A stretch of 43,986 nt of DNA, from contig SVTQ01000019.1 in NCBI GenBank assembly GCA_015063695.1, positions 1-43,986 on the forward strand. Reading direction: 5' to 3'. A model generated the notes under the pieces. That model was not told where the DNA came from. It ran no database searches and saw only the letters and a program-made list of their open reading frames with translations. This stretch comes from Oscillospiraceae bacterium. GTDB lineage: Bacteria > Bacillota > Clostridia > Oscillospirales > CAG-272. A program made the translations under genes and the position numbers. Shown piece after piece: positions 11,949 through 19,997 of this stretch; positions within the stretch are counted from its first letter, which is position 1, and the number at the start of each line of letters is the position of its first letter.

Positions 11949-13154
11949 ATGGCAAAGGCTAAATTTGAAAGAACCAAACCGCACGTTAATATCGGTACAA
12001 TCGGTCACGTTGACCATGGTAAGACAACTCTTACAGCTGCTATCACAAAGACACTTTCTCTCGGCGACGAAAACATCGAATTCATGGCATATGACCAGAT
12101 CGACAACGCTCCCGAAGAAAGAGCTCGTGGTATCACAATCAACACAAGACACGTTGAATACGAAACAGCTAACCGTCACTACGCACACGTTGACTGCCCC
12201 GGCCACGCTGACTATGTTAAGAACATGATCACAGGTGCAGCTCAGATGGACGGCGCTATCCTCGTTGTTGCTGCTTCCGACGGTCCTATGCAGCAGACAC
12301 GTGAACACATCCTTCTCGCTCGTCAGGTTGGCGTTCCCGCAATCGTTGTTTACATGAACAAGTGCGACCTCGTTGACGACGAAGAACTTCTCGAACTCGT
12401 TGAAATGGAAATCCGTGAACTTCTCTCCGAGTACGACTTCCCCGGCGACGATATTCCGATCGTAAAGGGTTCTGCAAGAGTTGCTCTTGACTGTGCTAGC
12501 ACAGATCCCTCTGATGCAGCTTACGCTTCCGTAATCGAACTCATGGAACAGGTTGACGAATACATTCCTACACCTGAAAGAAAGGCTGACCTTGACTTCC
12601 TTATGCCCGTAGAAGACGTATTCTCCATCTCCGGCCGTGGTACAGTTGCTACAGGTAGAGTTGAACGTGGTACAGTTAAGGTATCTGACGTTGTTGAAAT
12701 CGTTGGTCTTTCCGACGAAACAAGATCTACAACAGTTACCGGTGTAGAAATGTTCCACAAGCTCCTCGACCAGGCAGAAGCAGGCGATAACATCGGTGCT
12801 CTTCTCCGTGGTGTAGCTAAGAACGAAATCGAAAGAGGTCAGGTTCTCTGTAAGCCCGGCTCCATCAACCCCCACACAAAGTTTGTTGGTCAGGTATACG
12901 TTCTTACAGAAAAAGAAGGTGGCCGTCAGAAGCCCTTCTTCGCTGGTTACAGACCTCAGTTCTACTTCAGAACAACTGACGTTACAGGTTCCATCGACCT
13001 TCCCGAAGGCGTTGACATGTGCCGTCCCGGTGATAACGTTGACATGACTGTTGAACTCATCACACCTATCGCTATCGAAAAGGGTCTCCGTTTCGCTATC
13101 CGTGAAGGTGGTAGAACAGTTGGTTCCGGCGTTGTTGCTGAAATCATTGAGTAA
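11949..13154 (+). CDS. tuf: Elongation factor Tu
   Basis: EF-Tu delivers aminoacyl-tRNA to the ribosome. It is 401 aa. It has [10 protein letters not shown] (P-loop), [15 protein letters not shown] (switch I), DCPGHADY and NKCD. The catalytic His of DCPGH is present. The start ATG has AAGGAG 9 nt upstream. A small ATTTGC/GCAAAT hairpin lies in the fusA-tuf spacer. The operon ends after it at a strong terminator. Confidence 0.98.
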   Translation: MAKAKFERTKPHVNIGTIGHVDHGKTTLTAAITKTLSLGDENIEFMAYDQIDNAPEERARGITINTRHVEYETANRHYAHVDCPGHADYVKNMITGAAQMDGAILVVAASDGPMQQTREHILLARQVGVPAIVVYMNKCDLVDDEELLELVEMEIRELLSEYDFPGDDIPIVKGSARVALDCASTDPSDAAYASVIELMEQVDEYIPTPERKADLDFLMPVEDVFSISGRGTVATGRVERGTVKVSDVVEIVGLSDETRSTTVTGVEMFHKLLDQAEAGDNIGALLRGVAKNEIERGQVLCKPGSINPHTKFVGQVYVLTEKEGGRQKPFFAGYRPQFYFRTTDVTGSIDLPEGVDMCRPGDNVDMTVELITPIAIEKGLRFAIREGGRTVGSGVVAEIIE

Positions 13155-13190
13155 TTTGATACTCTGTGTTGATTAACAACTAACTGAAAA

Positions 13191-13226
13191 GACCCGGGTT
13201 GTCGAAAGGCAGCTCGGGTCTTTTTT
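13191..13226 (+). terminator. Rho-independent terminator after tuf
   Basis: GACCCG and GTTGTC pair with GGCAGC and CGGGTC across 13191-13220, with one G-T juxtaposition between the two blocks and a GAAA tetraloop (13204-13207). TTTTTT follows. This ends the rpsL-rpsG-fusA-tuf transcript. Confidence 0.92.
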
Positions 13227-13392
13227 CTGAAAAAATACAGCATTTACTTAAAAAGAACCTATAATTTACAATTTTTTCAAAGAATAACGGAAGATTATAG
13301 ACATTTATTTTGTATCATGTAGTGTATCTTATAAAGAAGAAGTTTAGTGCTGTATAAAACTCACTCTTCTTCCGATGTTTGGAGCACTGTGA

Positions 13393-13998
13393 ATGAAAAA
13401 TAGAATTCTGAACGTCGGCAATATAACCAAGGTAGGCATTCTGACTGCTGCGGCACTTCTGCTCAGTATCATTGAACTCCCCATCAGGTTTGCGCCCGAC
13501 TTTTATAAAATAGACCTCAGCTCGACTGTTGTACTGCTGGGCTCCTATATAGTAGGCCCCCTTGCAGGTATCATAATAGCCGTACTGAAAACGGTCCTTA
13601 AGGCACTTATCGCAGGGACCACAACCGCTTTTGTGGGCGAATACGTGGATATTATAATTACTATCCTCTACGTCTTTCCTGCGGCAATTACATACAGAAA
13701 TCACAAATCCCTGAAAAATGCAGTCCTTGGAATGCTTGTGGGAATAGTCTCCATGACTTTCTTCGGATGCCTTCTCAATTACTTCCTTCTTATCCCAGTT
13801 TATGCCCGTATCGCGGGACTTCCGGTTGAGCATATAGTAAAGGCGGCGGCTCTTTTAAACACAAAAGTAAGCGACCTTAAATCCCTTGTCCTTTTCGTAG
13901 CCGCACCTTTTAACGTTATGAAAGGCACCGTATGTTCAATCGCAGCTTACCTCTGCCTTCTCCCCTTAAAAAAGCTGATCAACAATCAAGAACAATAA
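13393..13998 (+). CDS. ECF transporter S component, RibU (riboflavin)-like
   Basis: This is a 201-aa polytopic membrane protein with about six helices, resembling the substrate-binding S component of energy-coupling factor transporters. LGSYIVGPLAGIIIAVLKTV, the GTTTAFVGEYVD segment and the LLNYFLLIPVYA segment match the RibU/FmnP pattern, which imports riboflavin. The ATG at 13393 has GGAG 8 nt upstream. The shared ATPase and T subunits are not in the window. No FMN riboswitch is present in the leader, which is unusual for a riboflavin importer, so substrate assignment is only probable. Confidence 0.75.
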   Translation: MKNRILNVGNITKVGILTAAALLLSIIELPIRFAPDFYKIDLSSTVVLLGSYIVGPLAGIIIAVLKTVLKALIAGTTTAFVGEYVDIIITILYVFPAAITYRNHKSLKNAVLGMLVGIVSMTFFGCLLNYFLLIPVYARIAGLPVEHIVKAAALLNTKVSDLKSLVLFVAAPFNVMKGTVCSIAAYLCLLPLKKLINNQEQ

Positions 13999-14047
13999 AC
14001 CGAAACACCTACCCTTATGAAAACCGCTCCCCAAAAAATGCGCGCTG

Positions 14048-14076
14048 TTGACATAAGGGTAAATATATAATATACT
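14048..14076 (+). promoter_or_regulatory. Sigma-A promoter with overlapping inverted repeat
   Basis: TTGACA (14048-14053) is 17 bp from TATACT (14071-14076), upstream of the gene at 14134. A 9-10 bp inverted repeat, ACCCTTATG (14011-14019) with CATAAGGGT (14052-14060), overlaps the -35 and could be an operator or the end hairpin of the preceding gene. Confidence 0.65.
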
Positions 14077-14133
14077 GTTATAAGAGACGTTATTTAAAAT
14101 GCTTTCCGCATAGTTTATGATATAGGAGCAACA

Positions 14134-14595
14134 ATGAAAGAACTTTGGCATATTTTCCTCGTGGCAATGATTCCCGTAATAGAACTGCGTGGTTCAATAG
14201 TCCTCGGCTGTGCTCAGGGCCTTCCCTTTTTGGGCGTGGCGATCGCCAGTATTCTCGGCAATATGCTTCCCGTCCCCTTTATCCTTCTTTTCATCAGAAA
14301 GATACTCGAGCTGATGAAAAGGATCCCCTCTCTTGCAAAAATAGCTCATTGGCTTGAAAACAAGGGACATAAGAACAAAGACAAAATCATGAAGTATGCC
14401 TCTTTAGGCCTTCTTCTCTTCGTAGGAATTCCCCTCCCCGGAACGGGAGCGTGGACAGGTGCCCTCGTTGCCGCAATGATGGATATGAGAATGAAATACG
14501 CCCTTCCCTCTATCTTTGCAGGCATCATAATGGCGGCAGTTATAGTAACCGTAGCAGCTTACGGCTCAGTAGGTTTTCTCTCCTTCCTTCTCTGA
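14134..14595 (+). CDS. Small multidrug-export-type integral membrane protein (COG2426/PF06695-like)
   Basis: This is a 153-aa very hydrophobic protein with four to five membrane segments. The N-terminal VAMIPVIELRGSIVLG followed by GNMLPVPFILLFIR, and the later GIPLPGTGAWTGALVA, are characteristic of the Sm_multidrug_ex family, also named small multi-drug export protein, whose true substrate is unproven. AGGAG lies 5 nt before the ATG. It has its own promoter and precedes the metK riboswitch. Confidence 0.75.
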   Translation: MKELWHIFLVAMIPVIELRGSIVLGCAQGLPFLGVAIASILGNMLPVPFILLFIRKILELMKRIPSLAKIAHWLENKGHKNKDKIMKYASLGLLLFVGIPLPGTGAWTGALVAAMMDMRMKYALPSIFAGIIMAAVIVTVAAYGSVGFLSFLL

Positions 14596-14677
14596 TATAC
14601 AGAAAAAAAGAGCAAAAACATACAAAAAACCTCCCTTGGGCGGTAAATATTTCATAATGATTTATAACAAAAAGCTA

Positions 14678-14706
14678 TTGCAAAAGAGACGCATTTGCAG
14701 TATAAT
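14678..14706 (+). promoter_or_regulatory. Sigma-A promoter of metK
   Basis: TTGCAA (14678-14683), a 17-bp spacer and TATAAT (14701-14706) place the transcript start just upstream of the SAM riboswitch. Confidence 0.8.
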
Positions 14707-14743
14707 ACAAATGTAGAAATTCCCCGACAGAAAAAAACAAATA

Positions 14744-14884
14744 TTTCTTATCAAGAGTGGCGGAGGGACTGGCCCCATGAAGCCCGGCAACCTATCCAAA
14801 AGGACAAGGTGCTAATTCCCGATAGATGAGACGTAGAAAGTAAAAAACAACTTTATGCTCTCAGTCTGTCTGAGAGCTTTTTTT
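14744..14884 (+). promoter_or_regulatory. SAM-I (S-box) riboswitch with intrinsic terminator
   Basis: The aptamer (about 14746-14831) has the S-box core: CTTATCAAGAG, GGCGGAGGGACTGGCCC, then GAAGCCCGGCAACC, GGTGCTAATTCC and GATAGATGAGA. The expression platform is GCTCTCAG (14857-14864) paired with CTGAGAGC (14870-14877), then seven T. Known S-box behaviour is termination when SAM is bound, so metK is expected to be on only when SAM is low. Confidence 0.96.
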
Positions 14885-14927
14885 GCGCAAAATCACAACC
14901 TGCATAGATAAAAGAAAGGAACTACCC

Positions 14928-16100
14928 ATGAGAAAATTCTTCACATCCGAATCAGTAACAGAAGGACATCCCGATAAGATCTGCGACCAGATCTCCGATG
15001 CAGTCCTCGATGCTATTATAGCTGAAGACCCTGCCGCAAGAGTTGCCTGCGAAACTTGCTGTACAACAGGCCTTGTAATGGTAATGGGCGAGATCACAAC
15101 CTCCTCCTACGTTGATATCCAGTCTATCGTAAGAAACACAGTAAGAGAGATCGGCTACGACAGAGCTAAATACGGCTTTGACTGTGACACCTGCGGTATC
15201 ATCAACTCCATCCACGAGCAGTCCGCAGACATCGCCCTCGGCGTTGACAACTGCGCAGAATCCAAGGCAGGCGAAACTACAGACTACAATATCGGTGCAG
15301 GCGACCAGGGTATGATGTTCGGCTACGCGTGCGACGAAACAGAAGAGCTTATGCCCCTTCCCATCTCCCTCGCTCATAAGCTTGCCCGTCAGCTTTCCAA
15401 GGTAAGAAAGGAAGGCACACTTCCCTACCTCCGTCCCGACGGTAAGACACAGGTAACAGTTGAATACGAGGACGACCGCCCCGTTCGCATCGATACTATC
15501 GTAGTATCCAGTCAGCACAGCGAAGAGGTTGACCTTGACAGAATAAGAACAGACGTTATCAAATACGTAATCAAGCCCATCGTTGACGAAAAGCTCATGG
15601 ACGAGGCTACAAAGATCCACGTTAACCCCACAGGCCGTTTCGTAATCGGCGGCCCCCACGGTGACTCAGGTCTTACAGGCAGAAAGATCATCGTTGACAC
15701 CTACGGCGGCTACTCCCGTCACGGCGGTGGCGCATTCTCCGGTAAGGACCCCACAAAGGTTGACAGAAGCGCGGCTTACATGGCAAGATACCTTGCAAAG
15801 AACGTTGTAGCGGCAGGCCTTGCATCCAAGTGCGAGGTTCAGCTTGCATACGCAATCGGCGTAGCAAAGCCCGTTTCCGTCCTCGTTGAGACCTTCGGCA
15901 CAGCAAAGGTTGACGAAGCAAAGATCGCAGAGGCGCTTGACAAACTTGTTGACCTTCGTCCTGCGGCAATTATCGAGCGCTTTGACCTTCGCCGTCCCAT
16001 CTATAAGCAGCTGGCGGCATACGGTCACATGGGCCGTGAAGACCTTGACGTAGCATTTGAAAAGTGCGATATCTCCGACGAGCTCAAAAAGCTTCTGTAA
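14928..16100 (+). CDS. metK: S-adenosylmethionine synthetase
   Basis: MetK makes SAM from methionine and ATP. The ATG at 14928 (390 aa) has AAAGGA 7 nt upstream; an upstream in-frame TTG at 14883 lies inside the terminator T tract and is discarded. It starts [17 protein letters not shown] (the ATP-contacting GHPDK is present) and has [20 protein letters not shown] and [16 protein letters not shown]. The end product SAM controls it through the riboswitch directly upstream. A small membrane protein gene starts 3 nt after its stop. Confidence 0.98.
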   Translation: MRKFFTSESVTEGHPDKICDQISDAVLDAIIAEDPAARVACETCCTTGLVMVMGEITTSSYVDIQSIVRNTVREIGYDRAKYGFDCDTCGIINSIHEQSADIALGVDNCAESKAGETTDYNIGAGDQGMMFGYACDETEELMPLPISLAHKLARQLSKVRKEGTLPYLRPDGKTQVTVEYEDDRPVRIDTIVVSSQHSEEVDLDRIRTDVIKYVIKPIVDEKLMDEATKIHVNPTGRFVIGGPHGDSGLTGRKIIVDTYGGYSRHGGGAFSGKDPTKVDRSAAYMARYLAKNVVAAGLASKCEVQLAYAIGVAKPVSVLVETFGTAKVDEAKIAEALDKLVDLRPAAIIERFDLRRPIYKQLAAYGHMGREDLDVAFEKCDISDELKKLL

Positions 16101-16103
16101 GTT

Positions 16104-16613
16104 ATGTCTACACTTATAATCATCATAATAGCTTCAATAATAGAAGTTTTTAATCTTCTCCTTCTGAAGCTTTATAAGAAAAAGTCCCTTGCAGTGATTT
16201 CCATAGTTTTCGGAGCACTCATACTGCTGAACGGAATAATGCTGTTCCAAAAGGTTCAGCTTGTTCCCTTCGCCCTCGGATGCGAGATAGGTCTTGCGCT
16301 TATAGCGGAGTTTATTTGCGTTGCAGAATGCTCAAAAGAGCTTCGCGCTATTTCCGCCGCGGTGCTTACGGTGTTTGCCATAGTATTCTTGTTTGTAGGA
16401 CAAACCTCCTATACAAAAGAATTTGACGGCAAAGAATATATGGGACTTTATTCAAGATCAACGGGCTTTGGCGAAACCAAAGTGACTTACTACGAAAAGC
16501 TTTCCCCACCGTTTATCTCCTCAAAGGGCTACTGTGTGGAAAACTACGGGATAATATTAGGCGATGCCGACCTCGGTTCCCTCGAACCCGTATCTATTGA
16601 ATATGCTAATTAA
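16104..16613 (+). CDS. Hypothetical membrane protein coupled to metK
   Basis: This is a 169-aa protein not recognised. The first 100 residues are four hydrophobic helices (for example LIIIIIASIIEVFNLLLL near residue 4 and AAVLTVFAIVFLFVG near 85). A soluble C-terminal domain of about 65 residues with many Tyr and Gly follows. The ATG is 3 nt after the metK stop and lacks a clear ribosome binding site, so translation is probably coupled to metK and the gene shares its riboswitch control. A link to methionine or SAM is only suggested by position. Confidence 0.7.
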   Translation: MSTLIIIIIASIIEVFNLLLLKLYKKKSLAVISIVFGALILLNGIMLFQKVQLVPFALGCEIGLALIAEFICVAECSKELRAISAAVLTVFAIVFLFVGQTSYTKEFDGKEYMGLYSRSTGFGETKVTYYEKLSPPFISSKGYCVENYGIILGDADLGSLEPVSIEYAN

Positions 16614-16620
16614 ATATAAG

Positions 16621-16651
16621 CGGTGTGCCTGTGACGGCGCACCGTTTTTTT
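16621..16651 (+). terminator. Rho-independent terminator of the metK operon
   Basis: CGGTGTGCC (16621-16629) pairs with GGCGCACCG (16636-16644), with one G-T wobble, and a run of seven T follows. Confidence 0.9.
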
Positions 16652-16679
16652 ATTGTGAACACAACAAGGTTCCGGGGCA

Positions 16680-16710
16680 CCCGCCCGCAATTTTAATTGC
16701 GCTTGGCGGG
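16680..16710. repeat. Compound palindrome between metK and recD2 operons
   Basis: CCCGCC (16680-16685) pairs with GGCGGG (16705-16710), enclosing GCAATT/AATTGC (16687-16692 with 16695-16700). There is no T run. It looks like an intergenic palindromic repeat rather than a terminator. No second copy was seen in this window. Confidence 0.5.
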
Positions 16711-16751
16711 TCGGGTTCTTATAAAATTAAAAAGTTAAGTCGCCCATTAAA

Positions 16752-16780
16752 TTGACATACAGACTAAAATAATATATAAT
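16752..16780 (+). promoter_or_regulatory. Sigma-A promoter of the recD2 operon
   Basis: TTGACA (16752-16757), a 17-bp spacer and TATAAT (16775-16780) are a full consensus match. Confidence 0.9.
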
Positions 16781-16809
16781 TATTTATATAGACTGAAACG
16801 GAGGTTACC

Positions 16810-19017
16810 ATGGACAAAAACGGAAAAATAGAGCTTTCGGGAGTGGTGGACTCCGTTATATACGAAAACCGTGAAAACGGATATACTATATGCGAAATTG
16901 AAGACGAAAACGGTGACCCTGTCGTTCTCGCAGGAACGATGCCCTACGTTACCGAAGGTGACATGATAAAAGCCACGGGCAACTGGGTAATTCACCCCAC
17001 TTACGGAAAACAGCTGAAGGTCACAAGCTACGAAAAGAGCATGCCCACCGACAGCGCAAGTATTCTCCGTTATCTCTCCTCGGGAGTAGTGCGCGGAGTA
17101 GGCCCCAAGACCGCCGAAAAGATAGTTGACAAATTCGGGGAGTGCACCTTTGACGTGCTGGACAACCATCCCGAATGGATATCCGAAATAAACGGTATAA
17201 GCAAGAAAAAAGCCCTTGAAATAAGTAATAATTTCAAGGAGGTCTCAGGTGCGAGAAACATAATGATACGCTTCAAGGATTATCTTTCCGACAACATGTC
17301 CATGAAGATATACCAGAAATGGGGCGGAAGCGCCATCGACAGAATAAAGGAAAACCCATATATCCTTTGCGAAACTATTCAGGGGATAGGCTTTGCCAAG
17401 GCAGATGCCGTTGCCGAAAGCTTCGGCATTGAAAAGAACTCTCCCTTCAGACTTTCTGCAGGTGTCTCAGCCTTTCTGAAGCTTGTTTCAGCAAGAGAAG
17501 GCCACACCTGTATGCCTCTTGAGGAGCTGAAGGAAAGATGCGCAAAAATGCTTGAGGTCACCCCCGAGGAGATATACGATACCCTTCTCGATATGCTTAT
17601 CGGCGCAAAGCTTCGGGTCTCCACAAGAGGGGACGTTAAATACATATACCTTCCCGAATACTACGAGGCGGAAAAGTATATCGCCTCCCGTCTCTCCGCT
17701 ATAAACAAGCAGTGTATAACCTTTGGAAACGAAGACGTGGGAAGAATGGTATTCAGAGCGGAGCGCGAAAACGGAATATCTTATGATGTGCTTCAGAAAA
17801 AGGCAATTTTTGCCGCCCTTGAAACGGGCGTTATGATACTGACGGGCGGACCCGGTACGGGTAAGACCACCGTTATCAAAGCGGTAATTTCCATATTTGA
17901 CAGTCTCGGGCTTGACGTTGCCCTTGCCGCCCCTACGGGACGTGCCGCAAAACGCATGAGCGAGGCGACCTCCATGGAGGCAAAGACGATACACCGCCTT
18001 CTCTGCATGGAGTACGTTGACGGCGAGACCGCGCGCTTTACCAAAAACGAAAAAGACAGACTTGACGAGGACGTGTTCATCCTTGACGAGTCCTCCATGA
18101 TAGATATAGTGCTGATGGAAGCCTTCCTAAAAGCGGTTAAACCGGGCGCGAGGGTCATCCTCATCGGCGATGCGGATCAGCTTCCCTCCGTGGGAGCCGG
18201 AAACGTCCTCGACGACCTTATTTCAAGCGGTAAATTCAATACCGTGAAGCTGACAAAGATATTCCGTCAGGAAGACAACAGCCTCATTATTTCAAACGCC
18301 CACGCGGTAAACGAAGGAAAGAACCCCGAGATAACAAACAAGAGCAGTGACTTCTTCTTCCTTCCCCGAGATAATGACGATGACATTGCAAAGACCCTTT
18401 GCGATCTTTATAAAAACAGACTGCCCCGTTCCTACGGAGCAAACGCCGTGGACGACATTCAGATACTCACCCCGTCAAAAAAAGGAATTTGCGGAACGGA
18501 ATATCTTAACAGAATGCTCCAGAGCTATATGAACCCTCCCGACAGAACAAAGAAGGAAAGAAAATTCCGCGATATTGTTTTCAGAGAAGGGGACAAGGTC
18601 ATGCAGACCAAGAATAACTATGACCTCGCCTGGGAAAAGGACGGCTTTGAGGGCGAGGGCATCTTCAACGGAGACATCGGCATCATAAAAGAGATAAACA
18701 ATGCCGAAGGAATATTCGTTATCGACTTTGACGAAAAGATATGCGAATACGATATCGCCTTCCTTGAAGAGCTTGAACACGCCTGGGCGATAACGGTGCA
18801 CAAAAGTCAGGGCAGTGAATATCCCTTCGTGGTGTTCCCTCTTTACTCCTGTGCACCCATGCTCCTTTGCAGAAACCTTTTCTACACCGCCATCACCCGT
18901 GCAAAGCGAATGGTAATACTTGTGGGGAAGAAATACATAATCGACCGCATGGTGGAGAACGACAGACATGCCGTCCGCCATACGGGGCTTTTACACATGC
19001 TTACAAAAGAGGACTGA
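16810..19017 (+). CDS. recD2: ATP-dependent DNA helicase RecD2
   Basis: This is a 735-aa superfamily 1B 5'-3' helicase of the RecD2/TraA type, found outside a RecBCD complex. An N-terminal OB-like part is followed by helix-hairpin-helix DNA-binding segments (GVGPKTAEKIVDKFG near residue 96). Walker A GGPGTGKT is at 346-353, Walker B FILDESSMID near 423, the IGDADQLPSVGAGN block follows, and the C-terminal HKSQGSEY (motif V) is near 664. AITRAKRMV ends the helicase core. GGAGG lies 5 nt before the ATG. It leads an operon with a 2-hydroxyacid dehydrogenase starting 1 nt after its stop, a functional mismatch. Confidence 0.95.
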   Translation: MDKNGKIELSGVVDSVIYENRENGYTICEIEDENGDPVVLAGTMPYVTEGDMIKATGNWVIHPTYGKQLKVTSYEKSMPTDSASILRYLSSGVVRGVGPKTAEKIVDKFGECTFDVLDNHPEWISEINGISKKKALEISNNFKEVSGARNIMIRFKDYLSDNMSMKIYQKWGGSAIDRIKENPYILCETIQGIGFAKADAVAESFGIEKNSPFRLSAGVSAFLKLVSAREGHTCMPLEELKERCAKMLEVTPEEIYDTLLDMLIGAKLRVSTRGDVKYIYLPEYYEAEKYIASRLSAINKQCITFGNEDVGRMVFRAERENGISYDVLQKKAIFAALETGVMILTGGPGTGKTTVIKAVISIFDSLGLDVALAAPTGRAAKRMSEATSMEAKTIHRLLCMEYVDGETARFTKNEKDRLDEDVFILDESSMIDIVLMEAFLKAVKPGARVILIGDADQLPSVGAGNVLDDLISSGKFNTVKLTKIFRQEDNSLIISNAHAVNEGKNPEITNKSSDFFFLPRDNDDDIAKTLCDLYKNRLPRSYGANAVDDIQILTPSKKGICGTEYLNRMLQSYMNPPDRTKKERKFRDIVFREGDKVMQTKNNYDLAWEKDGFEGEGIFNGDIGIIKEINNAEGIFVIDFDEKICEYDIAFLEELEHAWAITVHKSQGSEYPFVVFPLYSCAPMLLCRNLFYTAITRAKRMVILVGKKYIIDRMVENDRHAVRHTGLLHMLTKED

Positions 19018-19018
19018 A

Positions 19019-19981
19019 ATGGATAAAAAGCTTAAAATCGTATGCACCGATATTTCAAGCGTCACAAACGGTGACGTTGATATATCCGTGCTTGAAAAAT
19101 TCGGAGAGGTCACCTGCTACGACGTGACTCCCCCTCACCTTACCGCAGAAAGAATTAAGGATGCTGACATTATTCTTATAAACAAAACGGTAATAGGAAA
19201 AGACGAAATAGACGCGGCAAAGAAACTTCGCTATATCGGTGTTTTTGCCACGGGCTATAACATGATAGATACCGAATACGCCAAGGAGCGCAGCATCGTC
19301 GTTTCCAACGCAGGACAGTATTCAACCAACGCCGTTGCACAGCACACCTTCGCACTTATGCTTGAGCTCTTCTCAAACACGGGAAATTACGGGGCATTCG
19401 TGGCGAGAGGCGGATGGAAGCAGGCTAAGATATTTACAGCTTACGTTGGCGGCACCGACGAGATATACGGCAAGACCATTGGCATTATCGGCTACGGCAG
19501 TATCGGAGCGGCAGTTGCAAAGATAGCCCTCGCCTTCGGCATGAAGGTCATCGCCTACACACGCACTCCCAAGACAGCAGAAAACGTAACCTTTGTTGAT
19601 AAGGAAACTCTCTTCAGAGAAAGCGACGTAATATCCGTTCACTGTCCTCTCACAAAGGAAACGGAAAAGCTTATAAACCGCGAGACCCTCGCCCTTTGCA
19701 AAGACGGAGTCCGCATCATAAACACCGCACGCGGTCCCATTATCGACGAGGAAGCCCTCCTTGAAGCCCTTGAGAGCGGTAAGGTTGCGGGCGCAGGACT
19801 TGACGTGCTCGAGATCGAACCCATGTCAAAGGACTGTCCTCTGTTCGGAGCCCCTAACACCGTCATAACTCCCCACGTTGCATGGGCGCCCCGAACCACA
19901 AGAGAGCGCCTTATGGGAATAGTAGTTTCAAATATAGAAGCGTACCTTGCAGGAAGGCCCGAAAACTGGGTAAACAAGTAA
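19019..19981 (+). CDS. D-isomer-specific 2-hydroxyacid dehydrogenase, hydroxypyruvate/glycerate type
   Basis: This is a 320-aa NAD(P)-dependent dehydrogenase of the family that includes HprA and SerA-like enzymes. The ATG at 19019 directly follows the recD2 stop (TGAAATG) and has AGAGGA 5 nt upstream; an out-of-frame overlap upstream is not used. The Rossmann motif GYGSIG is near residue 158. The catalytic trio is Arg in NTARGP (about 237), Glu in LEIEPM (about 266) and His in TPHVAW (about 286). The substrate cannot be fixed from sequence; hydroxypyruvate or glycerate is the best guess. Confidence 0.85.
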   Translation: MDKKLKIVCTDISSVTNGDVDISVLEKFGEVTCYDVTPPHLTAERIKDADIILINKTVIGKDEIDAAKKLRYIGVFATGYNMIDTEYAKERSIVVSNAGQYSTNAVAQHTFALMLELFSNTGNYGAFVARGGWKQAKIFTAYVGGTDEIYGKTIGIIGYGSIGAAVAKIALAFGMKVIAYTRTPKTAENVTFVDKETLFRESDVISVHCPLTKETEKLINRETLALCKDGVRIINTARGPIIDEEALLEALESGKVAGAGLDVLEIEPMSKDCPLFGAPNTVITPHVAWAPRTTRERLMGIVVSNIEAYLAGRPENWVNK

Positions 19982-19997
19982 TAAACAGGAGAAAATT

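Noticed and set aside
13227..13392. An FMN riboswitch or T-box before the RibU-like gene
   Set aside because: The conserved FMN core and T-box sequences are absent.
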